Shown here piece by piece: positions 21,501-29,400 of a stretch of 64,000 nt of DNA (position 1 is the stretch's first letter; each line of letters starts with the position of its first letter). Both the position numbers and the translations under genes were made by a program. Below the pieces are notes generated by a model. It ran no database searches. It was not told the DNA's origin and saw only the letters and a program-made list of their open reading frames with translations. Origin of the DNA: Asterias amurensis (Eukaryota; Echinodermata; Asteroidea; Forcipulatida; Asteriidae). The stretch covers positions 6,254,931 through 6,318,930 of the forward strand of contig NC_092667.1 of the NCBI RefSeq assembly GCF_032118995.1. Direction: 5' to 3'.

Positions 21501-24363
21501 AACTCCAACAGGTAATCATTGCACCATCATCCAAAGAAATAAAAACATTTCTTAATAACACCCGATGGGCGTCTGAAAGCGCTCTCTGTTGTTTTATGCA
21601 AGTACTCATGAAAGTACTGAGCTAAACTGGGTTTACCCTTAACTATTCCATTGACTAGCAAGGTGGACCAAGTAGCTTGTCATTTCACTAGTCCACTAGT
21701 GTTTTCACTCGTCCCTGTTTCATATTTAAAAAAAAGGCTTTACAACACTGTACTGGCTAGCCGGATCACTTGTAGTGAATTCTGACTGGTCCTCAGGAGT
21801 TTTAACTGGCCTTTGGCCAATGGACTACCGTTAATGGAGGATGCTGCTTAGGGTATAAAGAAATTATGTTATTTGAAACAAGTTTCTGTTTTCTATGACA
21901 GCATTGGTTACTGCCCGCAGTTAGATGCCTTGTACAACAAGCTTACTGGAAATGAATTGCTGTACTGCTATGCTAAAATCAAGGGAATCAGTGGCAAGCA
22001 ACGTCAACAGGTAAGGTCTTATAATTGAATGAAATACCAGTTTTTAAAATGTTCATTTTAGGTGCTTACTTATAAACCCTTTAGAGATTATTCATTACTG
22101 TATCATCTCAAAACGCCCAGACATTGGTAATATTTCTATCATCAAATGTTGTCACTGTAAAATACTGAGCCCTTTGATATGCCCCAGTGGTTTGATAAAG
22201 CGCTATATAAGAACTCTGTTTCATTAAAGTGGAAGTTTTGAGCTTTTTGTTGTAGAGATTATTGAATTTTTAATTTGATTTCAGGCGGTGAAGTTTGTAA
22301 CAGCTCAGATGGGTATGAAGAAATACATAGAGAAATGCATTGGAACCTACAGCGGAGGGATGAAGCGATCAATGTCTACAGCCATCGCTCTGCTTGGAAA
22401 TCCACAAATCGTTCTCATGGTACGTTGTTCATCGAGTCTCGTCATGACAAACCACATATAAGAACAATTATTACTTAATACAGGGCATGCATCTTTACAG
22501 AATGTGCCTGGGGCAATTTCATAGCCCTGCATAATGGTTTGGTGCTAACTGTGGAGCAGAAAAGTTTGCTTCAGCGTAAAGTATTTCACAGATTGCGTGT
22601 TCACCATGGATTTGCATTTAAGAAGTCATTCATTTTCATACAGTAAACACCAGAGGGTTAGCATGCCTTTTCATCTGCTCATGGTTAACATTGCTATGAA
22701 ATGGAAATTCGTAGAGTAAGCACAAATAATCCGTTAAAAAGGCTTATGAAATTGCCAAGGTAACTTCAGCTAACCTGAACCTCTGATTTCTAACTTTTTG
22801 TTTTTCCCTCAGGATGAACCTACAACAGGAATGGACCCAGTCAGCAAGCAAGCAGTATGGGGAAATATACTAGCTGTTATCAAGTCTGGTCACTCTGTCA
22901 TCCTCACATCACATAGGTATAAGATCATAGGGTGAAGATGATGGGTAATGGTTAGTTTAGTAAGATTGGGAGTTGTTGATCGGGTCGTGGTTATAGGGTT
23001 GTGGGGTCTGGGTTGGGATTTTAGGGTTGTGGGGTTTGGGTAATAGGGTTAGGGTTGTTGTTTTGGGATTTGTTGTAGGGTTAAGATTGAAGGGTTAAGG
23101 GCTGGGGTATCGAGGTTGCTGTTTTAGAGTTAGGGTTGTGGGGTAGTCAGTTTTTGTGCTGGTAGCATGGTGAGTTTTACCTTGAAGGCTCGGAAAGGGT
23201 CAAACATGAGCTTAAATTGAAACCCCAAATCTTATTGACAATATTTGTTGTTATTTGTCTCCAGCATGGAGGAATGTGAGCTGTTGTGTACGCGTCTGGC
23301 AATCATGGTGAATGGTAGATTCAGATGTCTTGGCAGTCCACAGCATGTCAAGAATCGTTTCGGTGATGGACACACCCTTGTTCTTAGACTCAATGAGACC
23401 AAGCCCAACATGACTGAAATCATGAACTTTGTCATGACTACGTTCCCGGAAGCTCGTCTGAAGGTAACTAGAACTGTTTAAAATCCAGAACTTGGTTCTT
23501 GAAATGAAAGTCTACCCACAGCATATTATGGTTTATATTTTACATCTGAAATAAACAGTCACATCTCATTGCTGCTGCTTCCCAGTTTGTATAATAAACT
23601 TGGGTGTGATCCCTGGCTACACGGCAGCTATCAGTCGTAGGTCTTCTGACTGGCACCCCCGATTCCCGAACAAAGATATTGACAAAAAAGGGAGACCGCC
23701 AACAAAGGGCTAGATTGCTCAGTTGTAGAGTGCCAGTACATTAAACCGAAGGTTGTTGGTTCAAATCCCACTCTAGTCAATATGTCTTTATTCAACCCCA
23801 AATCAAAATTCATGAATAATAAATAAATACATAGTATTATGACATGATTTGTCCCGTTTTGCAGGAGAAGCATCACAATATGGTGTGTTATCAGCTGCCA
23901 TTGACCGCCAGAAAACTTGGAGATGTCTTCGGTTCTTTAGAGGCAGAGAAAGACAATCTGGGAATCCAGGAGTATTCCATCTCACAGACAACACTGGATC
24001 AGGTAAAACTCTTTCCTACTTAGGAATGACCAACTCTTACCTGGTATCTCCATGATATTCCTTTTTCAAAAAGTGGATCCTAATCTTTAAGTTGTCACTC
24101 ACAGCTTGTTGATTATATTCCGTTTTGGGAGTTTGTTGACTTCTCTAATACAGGAAGATCATTTTAACAAGATACAAATACTTAAGCACTACAGTGCATC
24201 AAACTAATCCAGTGTACACTATTGTTATTCTCCTGAACAGGTCTTTGTCAATTTTGCCAAGAGGCAGACTGATGGATCGGACAGCTGTGAAGAGAAGAAC
24301 CAAGACTTCGTCAACCAAGCTTACACAACCGACGAAGCAGACATAGCAATTGATGTTGTCTAA
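573..24363 (+). CDS. ABCA-class full ABC transporter (ABCA1/ABCA12-like), 44 exons, 5' partial
   Basis: This gene encodes a membrane lipid exporter/floppase of the ABCA family. I located 44 exons with AG/GT borders whose phases all agree; they sum to 6883 bases, one carried base plus 2293 codons plus TAA at 24361-24363. The first exon visible (573-709) starts in mid-codon, so the start codon and first membrane helix lie upstream. Order: ectodomain 1 (at least 752 residues), TMD1, NBD1, ectodomain 2, TMD2, NBD2. Both NBDs have intact Walker A, Q-loop, signature, Walker B and H-loop. The second half closely follows ABCA1 (NGRFRCLGS and VFVNFAK near the end). Ectodomain 1 is longer than that of ABCA1 as I know it, recalling ABCA2/12/13, so I do not assign an orthologue. 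The C terminus ends AIDVV, a possible class III PDZ ligand. Several exon borders are locally duplicated. Family assignment is very secure; member identity is not. Confidence 0.95.
5120..5235 (-). mobile_element. tRNA-Leu-like SINE head fragment
   Basis: Read on the minus strand the sequence has a GGCnGAGTGG-type A box, a CTCTGGTGTT-type anticodon-arm region and a GGGTTC-like B box followed by CACTTG, the same organisation as the elements at 35705 and 34090. It lies in the intron before exon 10 of the ABCA gene. Confidence 0.55.
5466..5570 (-). mobile_element. tRNA-derived SINE fragment, second family
   Basis: On the minus strand AGCTCAGTTGATAGAGCAC forms an A box and a degraded GGTTCGAATCC-like B box follows. 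Related copies are at 8715-8800 (-), 23660-23790 (+) and 37728-37835 (-). These are SINE heads, not functional tRNAs, since the acceptor stem and cloverleaf are not preserved. Confidence 0.6.
5873..6412 (+). repeat. 82-bp tandem repeat containing exon 11 end and splice donor, about 6.6 copies
   Basis: The segment CATAACGATGGCCGTCTG and the following donor (TTTGCAG|GTGAG) recur at 5881, 5964, 6046, 6128, 6210, 6292 and 6374 with spacing 83 then 82. Copy 1 is the authentic end of exon 11; the other six lie in the intron. The unit is not a multiple of three, so use of a later donor would shift the frame. Copies are nearly identical, which suggests recent expansion. Confidence 0.95.
6735..6960 (+). 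mobile_element. SINE-like tail fragment
   Basis: The motif CACTTGTGTCCTTGAGCAA, then GGATGGGACAT, then a segment with CCCTGTGCACTTACC matches the body of the elements at 12600 and 35705. It is in the intron between ABCA exons 12 and 13. Confidence 0.5.
7318..7512. mobile_element. Palindromic MITE, GCTGCTTAAGC family
   Basis: The element begins near GGGCCAAACTTTATACAGC and ends near CTATGAAATTGGGTCC, imperfect inverted ends of the same family as 35054-35300. It is internally self-complementary and has no coding capacity. Confidence 0.55.
8140..8345 (+). mobile_element. SINE fragment, variant family
   Basis: CTTGTGTCTTTAAGCAAGAT is followed by CACCCAGGGGTATAAATGGG and a GGTAGAGATTGATATTGTG tail. 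A short relative of this tail lies near 3220-3270. It is within the intron before ABCA exon 15. Confidence 0.45.
8715..8800 (-). mobile_element. tRNA-derived SINE head, second family
   Basis: Minus-strand reading gives a degraded GCNCAGTTGGTAGA A box and a GAAGGTCGTTGGTTCG B-box region. It matches the copies at 23660 and 37728. Confidence 0.5.
8948..9560 (+). repeat. 157-bp tandem duplication of acceptor plus exon 16, four copies
   Basis: Copies start after TATAG at 8948, 9105, 9262 and 9419. The first three contain the acceptor and about two thirds of exon 16, then run into the next copy with no donor. Copy 2 also has an in-frame TAA in place of a tyrosine codon. Only copy 4 (9419-9560) has the complete exon and its GTAAGT donor. 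The first three are best read as non-functional decoys. Confidence 0.93.
10640..10960 (+). repeat. Interspersed repeat with internally duplicated head
   Basis: A block around GGTGGCTCCTAGTGGATGAT appears twice in tandem (about 10660-10735 and 10736-10815), followed by a single tail. The tail is found again on the + strand near 17275-17380, and head pieces occur on the minus strand near 20270-20365 and 6665-6745. This is an interspersed family, probably SINE-like; its class is not clear to me. Confidence 0.6.
12600..12765 (+). mobile_element. tRNA-Leu-like SINE fragment
   Basis: ACTCCAGTGCTGATC, GATCAGCAGAGTGTGAGTTT (B-box region), TGACACTTGTGTCCTTAAGC and GCTGCGTCCTTCGGATGAGA appear in the same order as in the fuller copy at 35705-35985. 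It lies directly before ABCA exon 22. Confidence 0.65.
14233..14365. mobile_element. Palindromic MITE fragment, same family as 35054
   Basis: ACCCAATTTAATGTAGCTGC at the left and GGTTAAGCAGCTCTATGA at the right are inverted ends, with AGCTAAGCACAACA repeated in between. Confidence 0.5.
15094..15290 (+). repeat. Duplication of the acceptor and 5' part of exon 27
   Basis: About 73 bp (15094-15167), including the end of the intron, TTTGCCAG and the first part of the exon, recur at 15215-15288 where the real exon begins (15258). The upstream copy diverges after the GGGAGA motif and has no matching exon body, so it is a truncated extra acceptor. Confidence 0.85.
15395..15660. mobile_element. Two partial copies of the GCTGCTTAAGC MITE family
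   Basis: The run contains AGCTGCTGAAGCACAAAA, GCTTACCAGATTGAGGTTAC, then a second GCAGCTAAACCTAACAAAAT and TACCAGGTTAAGGTTACCAG, and closes with TGACTGGTATCCTGCGC. These are internal landmarks of the family, so this is probably one damaged and one nested copy. Confidence 0.4.
17015..17125 (+). mobile_element. tRNA-Leu-like SINE head
   Basis: AAGAGCACTGGACTCTGGTG, GATCAGTAGAGTGTGGGTTC and GATTCCTGGTCTTGACAC show the tRNA-like head with its B box; the body is lost shortly afterwards. Confidence 0.6.
18700..18860. mobile_element. Palindromic MITE, same family
   Basis: CCTAATTTCACAGAGCTGC at the left and GCTTCTCCATGATCTTGGGC at the right form imperfect inverted ends about 160 bp apart. TGACTGGTATCCTGC lies inside. 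Confidence 0.5.
19024..19241. mobile_element. MITE with inverted ends (CCAATTTCATGGCTCTG)
   Basis: ATCCAATTTCATGGCTCTG at the left is matched by CAGAGCCATGAAATTAGACC at the right. The element is 218 bp with no coding capacity. A related left end occurs near 60060. Confidence 0.65.
19364..19520 (+). repeat. Duplication of the 3' end and donor of exon 34
   Basis: The last roughly 50 coding bases of exon 34 plus the GTACGTTG donor (to about 19442) are repeated immediately downstream (about 19446-19520) with a few substitutions. The second copy keeps a GT at the equivalent donor position. Confidence 0.85.
22505..22765. mobile_element. MITE-like element with inverted ends
   Basis: GGGGCAATTTCATAGCCCTG at the left and GGCTTATGAAATTGCCAAGG at the right are inverted. 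It lies in the intron between ABCA exons 40 and 41. Confidence 0.5.
22920..23150 (+). repeat. G/T-rich degenerate repeat resembling GGGTTA/GGGTTG
   Basis: Irregular runs such as TAGGGTTGTGGGGT and AATAGGGTTAGGGTTG fill most of the intron between ABCA exons 41 and 42. The units are not regular enough to be a real interstitial telomere array. Confidence 0.5.
23660..23790 (+). mobile_element. tRNA-derived SINE, second family
   Basis: GCTCAGTTGTAGAGTGCC (A box) and GGTTGTTGGTTCAAATCCCA (B box) are spaced as in a tRNA-derived head, followed by ACTCTAGTCAATATGTC. It sits in the intron between ABCA exons 42 and 43. Confidence 0.65.
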
Positions 24364-24490
24364 GAAACATAGCAAAGTAACATGGCTCAGACAGCAATAA
24401 GAGAAGAACCAAGACTTTGTCAACCAAGCTTACACAACCGACGAAGCAGACATAGCAATTGATGTTGTCTAAGAAACATAGCAAAGTAAC
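24280..24490 (+). repeat. Duplicated C-terminal coding end and stop codon
   Basis: About 100 bp beginning with GACAGC and ending with the TAA and GAAACATAGCAAAGTAAC recur at a spacing of about 109 bp. The second copy (24390-24490) lies after the stop codon, in the presumed 3' UTR. Confidence 0.9.
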
Positions 24491-25580
24491 TCAATGCGGG
24501 GTGAATAAAATCACCCTCCCCATCAAATCATGGTCAAGTGACCTTAAATTATGCAAGGTGGAAGTAAATAGAAAACAGTCTACAACTATATTCTAAAATT
24601 CTAAGCAAATCAAAGTGAACATTTCTGAAAAAATTAAGCAAAGATGTTGGCAAATGCCATCAGCTTTTCCACAAAAGAAATTGATTTTGGCATAAATATT
24701 ATTTGATATTTTTAATCCGAATGCAAAGTAGCTATATGTTAGAAAAATAAAGGTGATTACTATGAAGTAAATTTTATGATAATTGAAAGCGATTCTATGC
24801 ATAAAATTTGTTATCTGAGTAATTTCAAGCTAAACCAAAAGTAAGAAGATATTATTTTTTAGAGTAGAACTTAGTAATAATGGTAATGCACGATAGCATT
24901 CCTGCAAGGAATGCTACACAATGTGGCATAGTTGCCTGTAAGCTAATAAAACACAAATTGTAAAACAATTCTTTAAATACCTCGCAAAACCACTAAATAG
25001 TAATTAGATGTTAGTATATGACATTATATTCAAACAACCAAAGACACTCGACACATTTTATTTGAAGGATTATACATGTGTTTGGTTTATAATTGAACCA
25101 TAACTAGCTTTAGATTTTTTAGAAATTGACAAGGGAACCAAATTTGTTCATAATGTTATCATATAAATCTCACAGGTTTCAGCTGATAGATGTTTTATAA
25201 CTTGTTTTCTGAATGTAGCATTGACATATAGTACATGTAGTTGTTTGGACCAACCAGGTGGTGGGTATTCATGTATGTAATTTTATAATAACGGTTGTTG
25301 AGTTTTTTGTGGCACTTGCTGCTGAAATAACATTTGTTTACTTTTATATTATAGCAATTAGTAAACCCTTTTTTCGTTGCTATAGGAAATCAGTCTTAAA
25401 GCCCTGATTTATAAACTAAAATGAATTAAACGATCATTGTAAGTCTCTTTTAATCTTAAGACTCACAGTACTTTCTTTCATGTATTGATTGGAAAGAACA
25501 CGCTTTTAACTTTTTTATATATTACAATGTACTCTTTGTTTTTTTATGAGATAGTAAATAAAATGTATTTTAATGCACAC
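24364..25580 (+). other. Probable 3' UTR of the ABCA gene with polyadenylation signals
   Basis: No coding potential is evident. The stretch is AT-rich. It begins with a duplicate of the terminal coding segment (24390-24490). Canonical AATAAA hexamers occur near 24505, 24747 and 24944, and at 25557-25562 where a T-rich stretch follows. The last is my best guess for the distal 3' end; the exact site is not determinable from sequence alone. Confidence 0.45.
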
Positions 25581-26041
25581 TTTCTATTATTATGGTTTTA
25601 TTTTGTTTCTAGGTTCTGTTGATATCTTAGATATAAGTAAAGTTCAACTTCAATCTACATTTTATCCAATGCTTAGAAGAGTTTTCAAAACACAAACTTT
25701 GTACGAGACATGGCAGCCTAGTTGGTAACCTTACTACTGTTAGCATCATTTTGTTGTGCTTGGCTATTTTGGGGGCAGACCTATCATGGGTCTATAGTTA
25801 TTATTTTGGTGATAAAATACCGGTTCACATTTTAATAATAGAAGACGATCCAAACTTGAACAAGCTTGATTAGTTTTGTTGTGTTCACTCTTCGATTTAA
25901 TATTAGTGTGAACGAAATAAAAGGGATAAAAGAGACACCAATACACAAATTAAAAGCCTAAATAGCGCTAGCAGACGACATGCGATTACTCAACAGTTAG
26001 CCAAAACAAAGCTATACTATCTAAGCAGTCAATGCTGTAAT

Positions 26042-26420
26042 GGTTCCGTCCCAACTTTAGAATCGTCCCAACTACAATTGGGACTTGAGTGTTTCAGTTG
26101 GGACTGCCTAACCATAGCTGGGATCCAGACATCTGTGACCAACTAGTCTTTGTAGAAGATCATGGCGTGTTGACTGGTCACAATTATCCCTACAAGAGGG
26201 CGCTATCATCTATGAACCGTTCTCACGAGACGCACCACTCAACGAAAGTTAGAGCCGTTCTTGGATGATAGCGCCCTCCACGTTTGGAAATTTGTGACAA
26301 ACAACACAAGAAGGTCTTCCGCCAAGACTAGTTGGTGACAGATTTCTCTAGCCCATTTTAGTTGGGCTGTCCCAACTGCACTCGTTGGGACCGGTCACCC
26401 AACTACAGTTGGGACGGAAC
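26042..26420. mobile_element. Large palindromic (foldback) element immediately upstream of THOC1
   Basis: GTTCCGTCCCAAC (26043-26055) is perfectly inverted as GTTGGGACGGAAC (26408-26420). Further inward, GACCAACTAGTCTTTG pairs with AAGACTAGTTGGTGA, and GAGGGCGCTATCATC pairs with GATGATAGCGCCCTC, so the whole 380 bp folds on itself around 26230. There is no ORF. Its right end lies 37 bp before the THOC1 start codon, so the THOC1 promoter or 5' UTR overlaps it. The class is uncertain and no target-site duplication is obvious. Confidence 0.8.
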
Positions 26421-26457
26421 AAACTTTCCGCGGCACCATTCTATTGTAATTTCCAAG

Positions 26458-29400
26458 ATGGCTGCGTCTACATTTGACTTTCTCAACGCAAGACAGACGT
26501 TTTCTGTGAGTGTTTACTTGTTTCAGCTCGATATTTATTTCAGAAAACTTATTGAAATTGTCATTTGCTCCACATGGTGTTCGCTAGCCCCACTTGTGTG
26601 GCCAAAGCTAGGGGGATTCAACAAGTCAAGTGAGGCAAGGATTTTAGGATTAGGAAGGAGGTGTTTTGTAAATTGTATTTTTTTAGTGTGTACACTACAT
26701 AAACATGATAAACGGTAGTTAACAATCATGACCAGACGACAATCAATCTCCTCTAACAAACTAATCTCATCGACATGGCCGTAGAAATGCCAAGCCATCT
26801 CACTGAGATGTTTCGAACCTAACCCCCCCCCCCCCTAAAAGAAAACTGATTTGGAAAAGGGAAGGCCTTTTTATTTTAGCTCTCTAGTCTCTCTCTCAGT
26901 CTCCGAGAAAGGTACTCCTAGAACTATTCCGTTTTCGTCCGGCTATCGTCTCCCGTTACGGGAGACAATAGCCGGACGAAAGTAACGGTTGAGACTATAG
27001 CCGGACAAAACTGAAATAGTTCTAGGAGTAGAGGAGAAGCGTGTCAGATTATTTCCCCCCAAAGCAAAAGATCAACTGGATCAACTTTCGGCTAAAAATT
27101 ATGCCTTAAATCCTCCACTCACTACTTCTACATGTTGTTGAAGAGTCTATGCTCATGGAGGAGCGCGATGAATGAATTTGCTTAATGAATTGTGCGTTTT
27201 GTGCTCTGCCGAATTGTCTGCTGAATCTGCTGGGAGAGCAAAAGCTTGCGCCTGCAAATTTGCTCAAGCAGCTCAAGTTGGTGATTCTGATAATCTGCGT
27301 GCAATCTGAAGATTGTGCAAACTTTGTTTTTTTACACACGTGCGCAATATGGCAATGCATTGTCGTTATTTACTATTTTTTATCTGGTCTGGCCCCAATG
27401 CGTGAGAAAATGGTTGCGGGGCGTGAGTGCTTGAGACAGACCCCTAATGCATGGTCTCACGCCTAATGCAGGAGATTTGGTACGAAGGTCTGTGGCCGGG
27501 ATATAAATAGTATTATATTGCTATCCCGACCATGTTGTTGGAGTAGATTGATTGTCTGATTGTGGCTTAGCAATATAGGGTCTTCTTGGAGACATTCAAT
27601 TTACCTCATTTGTTGGGGTAGGGTCATGCAAACTCAAGTTACGCAAGGTCAATGTTCAAAAATTTAGCCATTGTTGTTTTCATTATAAAAAACGTGACTT
27701 TGTTATTTGTAAATATCACAAGGCCTATGTTACATAGCATATATGATTAATTTAATAATGGCATAGGCCCTATCCTATGCATGTATTTAAAATAAAAATT
27801 AATTGGGCCCGTCGGTGTTTTTCTTATTGCAGGTTAGTATTCAGGAGGTTTGTCAAACCAATGAGACTGATCAGTTAAAGACACAAGCAACCAATGTTGA
27901 TGGAAGGTACGTAAGCCAGTGTATTATTAACACAAAATAATCAAGCCTGTGAGTGCACGGAGTTTATGGGATTGTAATTGTGTATCGAGAATACACTGAA
28001 ACTGTTCTGAAACATACAAATGTCCACCGTTATTCAATTTGGAAAAGTTTGTACAATAACATCGTCTGACGTCAGGTGGTTAAACTATGCCACTTATTGC
28101 CTGGGTAAGCATTGTTTGTATCAGTTTAGCAAGAATATTTCATCATTTTCAAAACTTATACTGAATTGATTGTGTTGTGTGAAATTGACTGATTTTGGAA
28201 TGATTTTGTTTGATATTTAGTGAAGCAGAGAAAAAGGTTGCATTGGATCAGGCATTCCGTGATGTTATGATGAACTTAGTGGTGAGTTAAACAATACATT
28301 TACATTTGTTTCTATTGGGCAACATACAACTTTAAAAGTTTTTGTTTGGTTTTGTTGAAACGTATGGCAAATTTCAGCTTTCGTACTTAATAGAGCTGCC
28401 CTATGTAAAGCTGTTAAAAAAGTGAGCAACATACCTGTCTTAAATCTTACATTTAGAGTTGTAGTTTGGGTGGTTTCCTTATTCTGGTAAGCATAATTTT
28501 GTTGTGCTGTAGTAACTTTCTGAGTTTAAAGCGGTTCTATGAAATGGAGCCGTGGTCGTTTGCCATAGACCTACAATACGGGCGTGTGACACACTATTGA
28601 TATGCTATGTCCACAGCTGACATAGAGGCCACCCACACCAAACACAATGACATCTATGCTCAGTGTTCTGCATGTTCTATAGCAAAGAAGTTGTCTTTTA
28701 TGTAAAAAAACGCTAATTTTGGTATCATTTGCATTCAACTTTTTATCTACAGATCAAAGAGAGTGACTGCGCTCATTTTATAACCCTCATTAACCTGTCC
28801 ATTGAAGCAGTGCATCTTGGGATATGTTCCCCAGCGACTCCTTTCCTTCTGTTATCTGACGTGTTTGAGTCAGTTACCATCAATACTTGTGACAAAGTCT
28901 TCAGGTTTGTGGAGGACAGAGTCAACACTTGGAAATCGGTAAGTACTCAGTTTTATATCATTTGCTTCATATAGGGCCTAATCAAATGAGAAAACTTGAA
29001 AGCAACTAACTGCAGTGCATACTGGCGGACCACTTTGGGAGCACATGGGTCATTTTTTAACAATGTCTTATAATCCCCAGAACAATATGTGAACAATCAA
29101 TGTGAATGCATTTGCCTATAACTGGTTGCCTGTGAATTGCCTTATGTGATATGAGCCTTATTCCTTCCTATATGTGCATACTCCAAGTCAGTGCACACTA
29201 TTGACTAGTGAACAACCTTCTCTTGACCTCTAAGCAAGGGCGCACATGATTGGCTGGTGTGCAACCTCTTGACCTTTAAGCAAGGGCGCACATGATTGGC
29301 TGATGAGCAACCTCTTGACCTCTAAGCAAGGATGTCCCACTCTATTGTCTATTTTGTACAGGCCTTTAATCTGTTTTTGCATATTTTATTTCAGAATGTT

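Larger units (their letters stand above)
20496..24363 (+). other. ABCA gene: nucleotide-binding domain 2 and C terminus, exons 36-44
   Basis: Exons: 20496-20607, 20980-21051, 21405-21511, 21902-22010, 22285-22419, 22813-22916, 23265-23463, 23865-24002, 24241-24363. Walker A is [11 protein letters not shown]-loop YCPQLD, signature YSGGM, Walker [14 protein letters not shown]-loop TSHSMEECE, followed by [14 protein letters not shown]. The tail contains VFVNFAK, matching the VFVNFA motif known to be needed for ABCA1 function, and ends [10 protein letters not shown] before TAA. About 100 bp from the last coding exon and stop are repeated just downstream. Confidence 0.94.

Noticed and set aside
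22920-23150. Interstitial telomere array
   Set aside because: GGGTTA-like units are too irregular and mixed with GGGTTG and TGGGGT; more likely simple G/T-rich sequence.
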